NCBI GenBank assembly: GCA_910578505.1
Contig: CAJTPV010000002.1
Location: forward strand, 62,001 to 126,000
Source: an uncultured Oscillospiraceae bacterium
Lineage (GTDB): Bacteria > Bacillota > Clostridia > Oscillospirales > Oscillospiraceae
Reading direction: 5' to 3'
Length of the DNA stretch: 64,000 bases
Part shown: piece by piece, positions 33,099 to 40,896 of the stretch
How positions within the stretch are numbered: the stretch's first letter is position 1
Layout: every line of letters starts with the position of its first letter
Position numbers and translations under genes: made by a program
Notes under the pieces: model-generated
The model's input: only the letters and a program-made list of their open reading frames with translations
Told to the model about the DNA's origin: nothing
The model's database searches: none

Positions 33099-34367
33099 AT
33101 GGACAGACCTCTCGCCGACCGCATCCGGCCCCAGGCGCTGGACGACGTGGTGGGGCAGAAGCACCTTTTAGGGCCGGGGGCCCTGCTGCGCCGGTTTATC
33201 GAGAAGGGCACCGACGCCAACATGGTGTTCTACGGCCCCTCCGGCACGGGCAAGACGACGATCGCCAACATCATTGCCCAGCGCACCCACCGCGCCTTAT
33301 ACCGGCTCAACGCCACCACCGCCTCCCTCCAGGATATCAAGGATATCATCGCGGACGTGGGGACCCTCATGGCCCCCGGCGGCGTGCTGCTGTATCTGGA
33401 TGAGATACAGTACTTCAACAAGAAGCAGCAGCAGTCCCTGCTGGAATTTATGGAGAACGGCTCCATCACCCTGATCGCCTCCACCACGGAGAACCCCTAT
33501 TTCTACGTCTACGCCGCCCTGCTCAGCCGCAGCACGGTCTTTGAGTTCAAGCCCGTCACCGCCGCCGAGGTCCGCCCCGCCGTGGAGCGGGCTCTGGAGA
33601 CGGTGCGCAGCGAGAGCCCACTGCCCCTGCGCTGGGAGGAGGGCCTGCCGGACTACATCGCCCAGGCCTGCGGCGGCGACGTGCGCAAGGCCATGAACGC
33701 GGTGGAGCTGCTCTCCCAGGCGGCCCAGCCGGAGGACGGTGCGCTGCTGCTGACCCTGGCGGACGCGGAGCAGGTCTCCCAGCGCAGCGCCATGCGCTAC
33801 GACAAGGGAGGCGACGCCATGTACGACATCGCCTCCGCCCTGATGAAGTCCCTCCGGGGCAGCGACCCGGACGCGGCCCTCCACTATCTGGCCCGGTTCC
33901 TGGAGGCCGGGGACCTGATCACCCCCTGCCGCCGCCTGCTCTGCTCCGCCAGCGAGGACGTGGGCATGGCCTACCCCCAGGCGGTCGCCATTGTAAAGGC
34001 CTGCGTGGATACGGCCATGCAGCTGGGACTGCCGGAGGCCCAGCTGCCCCTGGCCCAGGCGGCTGTCCTGCTGGCCACCGCCCCCAAGTCCAACAGCGTC
34101 TGCGCCGCCATCGGCGCGGCCAGGGCCGACGTCCGCCGGGGCCGGACAGGCTCCATCCCCAGGGAGCTGCAGAACGTCCACGCGGACACCGCCGGCCAGG
34201 AGCGGGAACAGGGCTACCTCTATCCCCACGACTTCCCCGGCCACTGGGTCCGGCAGCAGTACTTGCCCGACGAGCTGGCGGGGACCGTCTACTACCGCTG
34301 CGGCGACAACAAGACGGAGCAGGCCGCTCGGGCGTACTGGGAAAAGATCAAAGGGCAGGGTCAATAA
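33099..34367 (+). CDS. rarA: Replication-associated recombination protein A (AAA+ ATPase)
   Basis: 422 residues. RarA/MgsA/WRNIP1 family: LADRIRPQALDDVVGQKHLLG start, Walker A GPSGTGKTT, Walker B LLYLDEIQYFNKKQQQ, sensor 1 IASTTENPYF and the C-terminal helical region SEDVGMAYPQAV. It acts at stalled replication forks. Follows the LURP-one gene; convergent with the S1 gene, with a 7-base overlap at 34361-34367. Confidence 0.95.
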   Translation: MDRPLADRIRPQALDDVVGQKHLLGPGALLRRFIEKGTDANMVFYGPSGTGKTTIANIIAQRTHRALYRLNATTASLQDIKDIIADVGTLMAPGGVLLYLDEIQYFNKKQQQSLLEFMENGSITLIASTTENPYFYVYAALLSRSTVFEFKPVTAAEVRPAVERALETVRSESPLPLRWEEGLPDYIAQACGGDVRKAMNAVELLSQAAQPEDGALLLTLADAEQVSQRSAMRYDKGGDAMYDIASALMKSLRGSDPDAALHYLARFLEAGDLITPCRRLLCSASEDVGMAYPQAVAIVKACVDTAMQLGLPEAQLPLAQAAVLLATAPKSNSVCAAIGAARADVRRGRTGSIPRELQNVHADTAGQEREQGYLYPHDFPGHWVRQQYLPDELAGTVYYRCGDNKTEQAARAYWEKIKGQGQ

Positions 34368-35251
34368 CGCCAGTTTTCGACGGTTCCGTCGGTGATAAAG
34401 TATTTCAGCGCGGGGGCCGTCTCCGCCGGGCCCAGGTTCTGGATGACCTGCAATTTGATCTTCCGGGTGTCGGGCCGGATGGACTTGATGTACACCGACA
34501 CCTCGTCCCCCGGCTCCAGGCCGGGCCGCCAGTCCGCCAGGCCGGACAGGTTGGGCGTCAGCTCGATAAAGATGCCGTAGTCCCGGACGCCCCGGACGAT
34601 GCCGGTCACGGCGTCGCCGGGGGCGAACTGGGCCGCGTTTTCCATCCACGTGCCCAGCAGCTCCTTGTGGCTGAGATAGAAGCGGCACGCCTCCCGGTCC
34701 ACGCCCACCACCAGCACCAGGATATCCTGCCCCACCCGGAACCGGGCGGAGGGGTGGGGGATCCTGGCCGCGGAGATGTTCTCCAGGGGCACCAGGGACG
34801 TGACGCCGCAGCCCAGGTCCACAAACGCGCCGAATTTTTCCAGGTGGGTCACCCGTGCCGGGAGCACCTGGCCGGGGCTGCCGTTTTCCAGCAGCCAGGC
34901 GATGGCCTGCTCCTGGGCCCGCCGCCGGGAGAGGGTGAGATGGGGCTTGCCGCCGCCGTCTATGGCGATGTCCGTGATGGTAAAGCAGGTGGGCTTGCCC
35001 ACCCGTGAGAGGATGGCGATTTCCCGGTCCGCCCCGCTGATGGAGGGGTGGATGGCGTCGGCGCGGGGGATGGTCCCCTCGTAGCCGCCGAAGCGGACCG
35101 CCAGGTCCCGCCGGCTGCCGCACCGGATGGCCATACCCTCCAGGACCGTCTGCTGTTCCAGGGCCTCCTGGAGAACGGAGAGGCTTTGATTTTCCAGGAA
35201 GAGGGGGCCGGCCCCTTCCGGCAAGTATTCGTTTCTGCGCAAGCGATACAC
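34361..35251 (-). CDS. S1 RNA-binding domain protein
   Basis: 296 residues with two S1 domains, about 120-190 (GQVLPARVTHLEKFGAFVDL) and 200-275 (GDAVTGIVRGVRDYGIFIEL). The N-terminal ~115 residues do not match a known domain to my eye. The layout suggests an RNA-binding accessory of translation, such as RpsA-like proteins of low-GC bacteria. Start is the ATG before YRLRRNEYLPEG. Overlaps rarA tail to tail by 7 bases. Confidence 0.8.
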   Translation of the reverse strand: MYRLRRNEYLPEGAGPLFLENQSLSVLQEALEQQTVLEGMAIRCGSRRDLAVRFGGYEGTIPRADAIHPSISGADREIAILSRVGKPTCFTITDIAIDGGGKPHLTLSRRRAQEQAIAWLLENGSPGQVLPARVTHLEKFGAFVDLGCGVTSLVPLENISAARIPHPSARFRVGQDILVLVVGVDREACRFYLSHKELLGTWMENAAQFAPGDAVTGIVRGVRDYGIFIELTPNLSGLADWRPGLEPGDEVSVYIKSIRPDTRKIKLQVIQNLGPAETAPALKYFITDGTVENWRY

Positions 35252-35322
35252 CGTCCTATCTTTTTTTGATAGGACATTATATGAACGGGGTGCTTGACCG
35301 TTGAGGAATCGAGGTGCTTTTC

Positions 35323-35517
35323 ATGATGAATCTACAATTGAACCAGCAGGTCGAGCTGAAAAAGCCCCACCCGTGCGGCAGTAAGATCTGGACGGTGCTG
35401 CGGGTGGGGATGGATATCAAGCTGCGCTGCTCCGGGTGCGGCCATGAGCTGATGCTGCCCCGGAGCAAGGCGGAAAAGGCAATCAAAAAAATCGTGCAGG
35501 AGGTGAAGGAACCGTGA
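35323..35517 (+). CDS. DUF951 zinc-ribbon-like protein
   Basis: 64 residues from ATG 35323 (or 35326), with gaggtg upstream. DUF951 signature: VELKKPHPCGSKIWTVLRVG then KLRCSGCGHELMLPR, with three cysteines arranged as a small metal site. Conserved in Firmicutes, function unknown. A 31-aa membrane peptide gene overlaps its stop codon. Confidence 0.88.
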   Translation: MMNLQLNQQVELKKPHPCGSKIWTVLRVGMDIKLRCSGCGHELMLPRSKAEKAIKKIVQEVKEP

Positions 35518-35609
35518 GTCAGAAACAGGTCAAGCTGATTTCCCGCATCATTATTGGCGTGCTGGTGGTGACCATGCTGGCAAGTCTGATCCTGCCGCTT
35601 CTCGGTTAA
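35514..35609 (+). CDS. 31-aa single-helix membrane peptide (Prli42-like)
   Basis: GTG 35514 overlaps the DUF951 stop (GTGA). It encodes 31 residues: a basic N-terminus SQKQVKLISR and one membrane helix IIIGVLVVTMLASLILPLL. Length, charge and helix pattern resemble Prli42, the peptide that anchors the stressosome to the membrane in Listeria. No stressosome genes are in this window, so the match is tentative. Its last 59 bases are antisense to the end of the pyridoxamine kinase gene. Confidence 0.55.
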   Translation: MSQKQVKLISRIIIGVLVVTMLASLILPLLG

Positions 35610-36471
35610 GGCCGGAAAAATCGTGCTGGCCGCTGATCGCCTGTCCCAGCCGCCACAGCAGGGGCTCAAAATCGATGCCCTCCCTGGCGGGGATATCCTG
35701 TTTGCCGGTATGGAACGCACACAGGCTGGTGAAATCCGCCGCCAGCTGCGCGGCCTCGGCCAGGGACCGGCCCAGAACCAGCGCCCCGGTCAGCACGCTG
35801 GCAAAGAGGTCGCCGGTGCCGTGGAATTTACCGGGGGCCAGGGGCGCGGCGGCAATGTCCGTTTTGCCGGACGCGCGGTCGAAGCACACCGCCCCCGCCT
35901 GTCCCCGGCTTTCCGGCAGCGCGCCCGTCAGCACCACGGACCGGCGGCCCCCCAGGCTCAGCGCCTCCGCCCACCGGCGGCAGTCCGCCTCTGTGTCCAG
36001 CCGCAGGTCCGCATAGGGGACGTCCAGCAGAATCGCCGCCTCCGTCCGGTTGGGCGTGACGATGTCCGCGTCCTCCGCCAGGCGGCGCATGGCGCGGCAC
36101 ATGTCCGGCGTATAGGTGCGGTAGGCCCTGCCGTTGTCCCCCATGACCGGGTCCACAACGGCCAGGCAGGGCCGAAACGCGCGGATAAAATCCGCCGTCA
36201 GCGCCATCTGTTCCCGGCTGCCCATGAAGCCGGTGTATACGGCGTCAAACGTGAGCCGGCACGCCTGCCAGTGGGCGGTCACAGGGGCCATCTGGTCCGT
36301 CAGGTCCAGGAACGTGTTCCCGGTAAACCCGCCGGTGTGGGTGGAGAGGTAGGCCGTGGGCAGGGGGCAGCACTGCACCCCCATGGCGGAGAGCGCGGGC
36401 ATGACGATGGTCAGCGAGCAGCGGCCAAAGCCGCTCAGATCGTGGATGGCGGCAACACGTGGCGTAGACAT
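35551..36471 (-). CDS. Pyridoxamine/pyridoxal kinase (PdxK/PdxY-like)
   Basis: 306 residues from the ATG before STPRVAAIHDLSGFGRCSL; the longer upstream reading crosses the divergent regulator gene. Ribokinase-fold vitamin B6 kinase: GFGRCSL near the N-terminus, VVDPVMGDNGRAY, TPNRTEAAIL and the catalytic anion-hole region FHGTGDLFASVL (Asp base). It phosphorylates B6 vitamers for PLP salvage. The last ~20 residues extend over the Prli42-like frame on the other strand and are weakly family-like. Confidence 0.9.
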   Translation of the reverse strand: MSTPRVAAIHDLSGFGRCSLTIVMPALSAMGVQCCPLPTAYLSTHTGGFTGNTFLDLTDQMAPVTAHWQACRLTFDAVYTGFMGSREQMALTADFIRAFRPCLAVVDPVMGDNGRAYRTYTPDMCRAMRRLAEDADIVTPNRTEAAILLDVPYADLRLDTEADCRRWAEALSLGGRRSVVLTGALPESRGQAGAVCFDRASGKTDIAAAPLAPGKFHGTGDLFASVLTGALVLGRSLAEAAQLAADFTSLCAFHTGKQDIPAREGIDFEPLLWRLGQAISGQHDFSGLNREAAGSDLPAWSPPARQ

Positions 36472-36538
36472 GGGAAGTCTCCTTTCTGGTTCGGAAATGA
36501 AAATCTCTGAAAAATTTCTCAAAAGAGAAAAAATAGCC

Positions 36539-36572
36539 TTTACAAATCGTATAGCATCTGGTATACTATACG
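36539..36572 (+). promoter_or_regulatory. Promoter with operator-like inverted repeat for the XRE gene
   Basis: TTTACA (36539-36544), 17-bp spacer, TATACT (36562-36567). A perfect 7-bp inverted repeat CGTATAG/CTATACG (36548-36554, 36566-36572) spans the spacer and -10 box, as expected of an autoregulatory site. The region is shared with the divergent pyridoxamine kinase gene. Confidence 0.65.
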
Positions 36573-36606
36573 CCTTGTATTGCAAAGAGAAAACGAGGTA
36601 ATTGCT

Positions 36607-37278
36607 GTGAGGATGAACGCCAATTTTTCCAGGGTCCTCTCCCTTCTGCGCCAGGAGAAGGGCCTCAGCCAGAGGAAGGCCGCCGCCGAGCTGGGCATCA
36701 GCCAGGCCCTTTTGAGCCACTATGAAAACGGCATCCGGGAACCGGGGCTGAATTTTGTCGCCAAAGCCTGCGACTACTACCACGTCTCCGCCGACTACCT
36801 GCTGGGCCGCACCCTGAGCCGGGACGGAGCCATCATCGAGGCCGACGAGCTGGTGGACGCCAGCCAGGAGCGGGAGTCCCTCAAGGGGGGCATCCGGGCC
36901 AAGCTGCAGAAAAAACTGCTGGTGAACACCACCAGCGTCCTCTTCGACCTGCTGGGGCAGGTGGACAGCGCGGAGGCGGTGGAGGCGGCGGGGGCGTATA
37001 TGAGCAGCGCCCTCTACCAGCTCTTCCGCCAGCTGTACCGCTGCGCCGGGGGGAACGAGGGCTATTTTTCCACCAACGTGCAGACCTTTGACATGGACGT
37101 GCTGAGTGCGGACATGACCCTCTCCCGCATCCGCTACGTCCGGGCGCTGGACGCCTACCAGGGCGAGTACCCGGCGGTGGACGCCCAGTCCCTGGCCCAC
37201 GGATACCAGGGCATGGCCCAGGCGGTGGCCCAGGTGTTCCACAATACGGACGAGCGGGTCAAATCCCTGGAGGAATAA
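36607..37278 (+). CDS. XRE-family regulator with large C-terminal domain
   Basis: 223 residues from GTG 36607 (gaggt 7 bases upstream). N-terminal HTH: LSQRKAAAELGISQALLSHYENGIREP. The remaining ~150 residues are helical with no recognised sensor domain. Divergent from the pyridoxamine kinase gene and 19 bases before lepA; it could regulate the kinase, itself or a distant set. Confidence 0.85.
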   Translation: MRMNANFSRVLSLLRQEKGLSQRKAAAELGISQALLSHYENGIREPGLNFVAKACDYYHVSADYLLGRTLSRDGAIIEADELVDASQERESLKGGIRAKLQKKLLVNTTSVLFDLLGQVDSAEAVEAAGAYMSSALYQLFRQLYRCAGGNEGYFSTNVQTFDMDVLSADMTLSRIRYVRALDAYQGEYPAVDAQSLAHGYQGMAQAVAQVFHNTDERVKSLEE

Positions 37279-37297
37279 AGACGAGGTGACAGATACC

Positions 37298-39100
37298 ATG
37301 GATCAGAATACCATTCGAAACTTTTCGATCATTGCCCATATCGACCACGGAAAGTCCACCCTGGCGGACCGGATTCTGGAGCTGTGCGGCGCGGTGGCCG
37401 CCCGCGACATGGAAAACCAGCTGCTGGACAACATGGACCTGGAGCGGGAGCGGGGCATCACCATCAAGGCCCGGGCCGTGACCCTGGACTACACCGCCGC
37501 CGACGGGGAGACGTACACCCTGAACCTCATCGACACGCCGGGCCACGTGGACTTCAACTACGAGGTCAGCCGGTCCCTGGCGGCCTGCGAGGGCGCGGTG
37601 CTGGTGGTGGACGCCAGCCAGGGCATCGAGGCCCAGACCCTGGCCAACACCTATCTGGCCCTGGACAATGACCTGGAGATCCGGCCCGTCATCAACAAGA
37701 TCGACCTGCCCGCCGCCGACCCGGAGAAGGTCAAGCACGAGATCGAGGACATCATCGGCATCCCCGCCATGGACGCGCCGGAGATCTCCGCCAAGGTGGG
37801 CCTGAACATCCCCGCCGTGCTGGAGGACGTGGTGCAGAACATCCCCGCGCCAGCCGGCGACCCGGACGCCCCCCTGCGGGCCCTGATCTTTGACAGCTAC
37901 TACGACGCCTATAAGGGCGTGATCGTCTACTTCCGCATCATCGACGGCACCATGAAACGGGGCATGCCCATCCGCATGATGGCCTCCGGCGCGGAGTATC
38001 AGATCCTGGAGTGCGGCTTTCTGCGGCCCCTGGGCTATGAGCCCTGCGACCAGCTGCAGGCGGGGCAGGTGGGCTATTTCACCGCGTCCATCAAGAACGT
38101 GCGGGACACGGAGGTGGGCGACACCGTCACCAGCAGCGATTCCCCGGCGGCGGAGTCCCTGCCCGGCTACCGCAAGGCCCAGCCCATGGTCTACTGCGGC
38201 GTGTACACCGAGGACGGCAGCAAGTACCCGGACCTGCGGGACGCCCTGGAGAAGCTGCAGCTCAACGACGCCTCCCTGACCTTTGAGCCGGAGAGCTCGG
38301 CGGCTCTGGGCTTCGGCTTCCGGTGCGGCTTTCTGGGCATGCTCCACACGGAGGTCATCCAGGAGCGGCTGGAGCGGGAATTCGACCTGGACCTCATCAC
38401 CACCCTGCCCTCCGTCATCTACAAGGTGACCAGGACCGACGGCAGCCAGGTGAATGTGGACAACCCCCACAACTACCCGGACCCCAGCGTCATCCAGGAG
38501 GCCCAGGAGCCCTATGTGAAGGTCTCTATTATAACACCTAACGAGTATGTAGGCAACATCATGCCTCTGTGCCAGGACCGGCGGGGGGAATTCAAGGACA
38601 TGCAGTATCTGGACACCCACCTGGTGGAGCTGCACTACCAGATGCCCCTCAACGAGATCATCTACGATTTCTTCGACACCCTGAAGGCCCATACCAAGGG
38701 CTACGCCTCCCTGGACTATGAGCTGAGCGGCTACCGGCCCAGCGACCTGGTGAAGGTGGACCTGCTGCTCAACGGCGACCAGGTGGACGCGCTGAGCTTC
38801 ATCGCCCACCGGGACAAGGCCTACCCCAGGGCCCGGCGGCTGTGCGAGAAGCTGAAGGAGAACATCCCCAGACAGCTCTTCGAGGTGCCCATCCAGGCGG
38901 CCATCGGCGGGCGCATCATCGCCAGGGAGACGGTGAAGGCCATGCGCAAGGACGTGCTGGCCAAGTGCTACGGCGGCGACATCACCCGCAAGAAAAAGCT
39001 GCTGGAGAAGCAGAAGGAGGGCAAGAAGAAGATGCGCAACCTGGGCACGGTGCAGCTGCCCACGGAGGCGTTTATGGCCGTGCTGAAATTGGATGAGTAG
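37298..39100 (+). CDS. lepA: Elongation factor 4 (LepA)
   Basis: 600 residues from ATG 37298; a GTG at 37286 would add four. GTPase motifs AHIDHGKSTLADRIL (G1), DTPGHVDF (G3) and NKIDLPAADP (G4), EF-G-like domains II, III and V, and the LepA-specific C-terminal domain (FEVPIQAAIGGRIIARETV, then KKKLLEKQKEGKKKM). It helps stalled or misassembled ribosomes. Length normal. Confidence 0.97.
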   Translation: MDQNTIRNFSIIAHIDHGKSTLADRILELCGAVAARDMENQLLDNMDLERERGITIKARAVTLDYTAADGETYTLNLIDTPGHVDFNYEVSRSLAACEGAVLVVDASQGIEAQTLANTYLALDNDLEIRPVINKIDLPAADPEKVKHEIEDIIGIPAMDAPEISAKVGLNIPAVLEDVVQNIPAPAGDPDAPLRALIFDSYYDAYKGVIVYFRIIDGTMKRGMPIRMMASGAEYQILECGFLRPLGYEPCDQLQAGQVGYFTASIKNVRDTEVGDTVTSSDSPAAESLPGYRKAQPMVYCGVYTEDGSKYPDLRDALEKLQLNDASLTFEPESSAALGFGFRCGFLGMLHTEVIQERLEREFDLDLITTLPSVIYKVTRTDGSQVNVDNPHNYPDPSVIQEAQEPYVKVSIITPNEYVGNIMPLCQDRRGEFKDMQYLDTHLVELHYQMPLNEIIYDFFDTLKAHTKGYASLDYELSGYRPSDLVKVDLLLNGDQVDALSFIAHRDKAYPRARRLCEKLKENIPRQLFEVPIQAAIGGRIIARETVKAMRKDVLAKCYGGDITRKKKLLEKQKEGKKKMRNLGTVQLPTEAFMAVLKLDE

Positions 39101-39143
39101 ATACGGTTTGTGATGGAATTATGAGGAAAAGAGGAAAGACAGC

Positions 39144-40007
39144 GTGAAGACAGCGATTATTACCGACAGCAACAGCGGCATCACCAGGGAGCTGGGCCAG
39201 CAGTGGGGCGTGCGGATCGTGCCCATGCCCATCATCATTGAAAACGAGACGTATTATGAGGGCGTGGACCTGTTTCCGGAGACGTTTTTCCACCTCCTGC
39301 GGGAGGGGAAAAATGTGTCCACCTCCCAGCCCGCGCCGGAGGACATCCTCACCGAGTGGGACGGCGCCCTCTCCAGCGGATACGACGAGGTGGTCTATAT
39401 CCCCATGACCAGCGGCCTGAGCAGCTCCTGCCAGACGGCGCTGATCCTGGCCGCGGACTACGGCGGACGGGTGCAGGTGGCGGACAACCACCAGATCTCC
39501 GTGCCCCTGAAGAACGCCGTCCGGGACGCGCTGGACCTGGCGGAGGCCGGCCTGTCCGCCAGAGAGATCAAGGCGCGGCTGGAGGATGTCGGGATGGACT
39601 CCCTGATCTACATCGGAGTGGATACCCTGGAATACCTGAAGAAGGGCGGGCGGGTCACGCCGGCGGCGGCGGCCATGGGCACGGTGCTGGGCATCAAGCC
39701 GCTGCTGACCATCAGGGGCGAGAAGCTGGACACCTTCGCCAAGGTGCGGGGGACAAAGCAGTGCAAGGCCCGGCTCCTGGAGGCCATGAAAAAGAGCGTG
39801 GCCGAGTACCGGGCCAGGGGCTGGGACATCCGGGTGGACGCCTCCGGCAGCTTTGACCGCAGGGAGGAGGAGGAGGAGTGGCGCGCCCTGGCGGCCCAGG
39901 CGTTTCCGGGGGAGCCCATCCAGTATGACCCCCTGACACTGAGCATCGCCAGCCACACCGGGCCGGGGGCCTTCGCCATGGGCATCAGCAGAAGAATCCC
40001 GGCGTAA
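39144..40007 (+). CDS. DegV-family fatty-acid-binding protein
   Basis: 287 residues, GTG start. DegV signatures: IITDSNSGITRELGQQ, STSQPAPED and the SGLSSSCQTA loop that holds the lipid head group; the second domain has GRVTPAAAAMGTVLGIKPLL. DegV/FakB proteins present fatty acids to the FakA kinase; FakA is not in this window. Follows lepA by 43 bases and ends in a terminator. Confidence 0.92.
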   Translation: MKTAIITDSNSGITRELGQQWGVRIVPMPIIIENETYYEGVDLFPETFFHLLREGKNVSTSQPAPEDILTEWDGALSSGYDEVVYIPMTSGLSSSCQTALILAADYGGRVQVADNHQISVPLKNAVRDALDLAEAGLSAREIKARLEDVGMDSLIYIGVDTLEYLKKGGRVTPAAAAMGTVLGIKPLLTIRGEKLDTFAKVRGTKQCKARLLEAMKKSVAEYRARGWDIRVDASGSFDRREEEEEWRALAAQAFPGEPIQYDPLTLSIASHTGPGAFAMGISRRIPA

Positions 40008-40028
40008 GCAGGCCGCCTGTATGGACGC

Positions 40029-40070
40029 AAAAAGGACCGCTGCCTCCTTTTGGGGGGAACGGTCCTTTAC
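40029..40070 (+). terminator. Terminator after the DegV gene
   Basis: Stem AAAGGACCG/CGGTCCTTT (40031-40039, 40060-40068) with a long loop. The plus side ends in ttta and the minus side carries an A-run that can serve the converging small gene. Confidence 0.65.
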
Positions 40071-40078
40071 TGCTGTCT

Positions 40079-40285
40079 TCAATTGGTCTGCATTTGTTCC
40101 GACTGCTGAGGGAGCAGCTCCAGCGCCGGCAGGAAATCCCCGCCCGCCGCCCGCCAGCCCGCTTTATAAGCGGCGCGCACCGCGGAAAACAGGAGGCCCT
40201 CCGATTTCTCATAGGCATCGCTCTCCAGGTATTCCTCGAACTTCGACTCAAACGCATCGCTCATGGCGGTTCCGTTTTTTCGCAT
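40079..40285 (-). CDS. Small acidic protein of unknown function (68 aa)
   Basis: 68 residues starting RKNGTAMSDAFESKFEEYLE; an internal ATG at 40264 is the alternative start and looks better as a protein N-terminus, but aaaggag precedes only the first. Helical, acidic N-terminal half, then AVRAAYKAGWRAAGGDFLP. No signal or membrane segment. No family recognised. Confidence 0.5.
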   Translation of the reverse strand: MRKNGTAMSDAFESKFEEYLESDAYEKSEGLLFSAVRAAYKAGWRAAGGDFLPALELLPQQSEQMQTN

Positions 40286-40542
40286 GCGCTTCTTTTGCGC
40301 TCCTTTCCTTCACAAAAATCTGTCTTCGCCGGGCCGGCCCGGCGGCAGGGCGCTCCGCTGATAACGCCCTGCCAGGCCATCCCGCCGAGACAAATAGAAA
40401 AGCGGTGCAGGTTCATAGAGTACCCTACACCGCATATATACGACGCACACACGCCTCTACCACACCTCAGCTCCTTGGGCCAAAACGCCGTCCAGAGCCT
40501 GCTCTCCCCAAAAAAATACACTGCTGGTGATGGATAAGGCTA
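40286..40542. other. Gene-free stretch with a conserved-looking hairpin
   Basis: Overlapping frames on both strands have no ribosome sites or recognisable products. One clear structure: a 10-bp stem with a single G-U pair, 40402-40411 with 40424-40433, loop of 12 bases. I see no tRNA here. Confidence 0.5.
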
Positions 40543-40571
40543 TTGAAAAAGCCGCAGGGAGATGGTATAAT
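40543..40571 (+). promoter_or_regulatory. Promoter of the candidate small RNA
   Basis: TTGAAA (40543-40548), 17-bp spacer, TATAAT (40566-40571). Expected start near 40578. No open reading frame with a ribosome site follows. Confidence 0.75.
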
Positions 40572-40577
40572 AGAGAT

Positions 40578-40667
40578 TGGGCGTAGCAAAAGCTACTGTG
40601 TAGGAGCCGTCACTCCTGCATGAGGGGTATAGGGGACCCTCATCTCCTATGCCCTGCCTTTTATTTG
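40578..40667 (+). ncRNA. Candidate ~90-nt small RNA
   Basis: Between a strong promoter and a T-rich end lie three hairpins in order: GTAGC/GCTAC with an AAAA loop (40583-40596), AGGAG/CTCCT (40602-40617), and a terminator-like GGGTATAGG/CCTATGCCC stem (40625-40633, 40646-40654) with a TTTTATTT tail. A competing 7-bp helix ATGAGGG/CCCTCAT (40620-40626, 40637-40643) shares bases with the last stem. No coding frame fits. The RNA family is not recognised. Confidence 0.6.
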
Positions 40668-40896
40668 TCTCAACGCTAACAGTATAGCACGTTTCGCCCT
40701 CTCTTGCAAGACCTTTTTACAGAATTCTACAGCAAATTCTACAGCCGGATCCCGCAGAAAGTCTTCTTTGCCGTCCCTCGGGGCGGCAAAGATTTTTCTG
40801 TGAACGAATCGTAAAAAAATTGTCCCACCCTATGGAAAGTAATCAAAAAATAGTATATACTAGGAGAGATTTGACAAAAGAAGGAGACCCCCTGAT
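40668..40896. other. Upstream region of the M16 peptidase operon
   Basis: Holds an intrinsic terminator (40765-40797) and, further on, an AT-rich segment with gtatatac around 40853-40860 as a likely -10 region for the peptidase operon. Ribosome site agaaggag precedes the ATG at 40897. No gene seen. Confidence 0.5.
40765..40797 (+). terminator. Intrinsic terminator before the M16 operon
   Basis: Stem TCTTTGCCG/CGGCAAAGA (40765-40773, 40784-40792), extendable by CCC/GGG, followed by five Ts. No gene ends just upstream, so it may end an unseen transcript or act on read-through from the small RNA. Confidence 0.7.

Noticed and set aside
35551..37299. 582-aa minus-strand frame starting at 37299
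   Set aside because: Only the part from 36471 downward is the B6 kinase; the rest is a shadow of the divergent XRE gene.
40578..40667. Type I toxin-antitoxin RNA reading of the small RNA
   Set aside because: The opposite strand has only a 15-codon frame without a hydrophobic segment, so no toxin peptide is supported.
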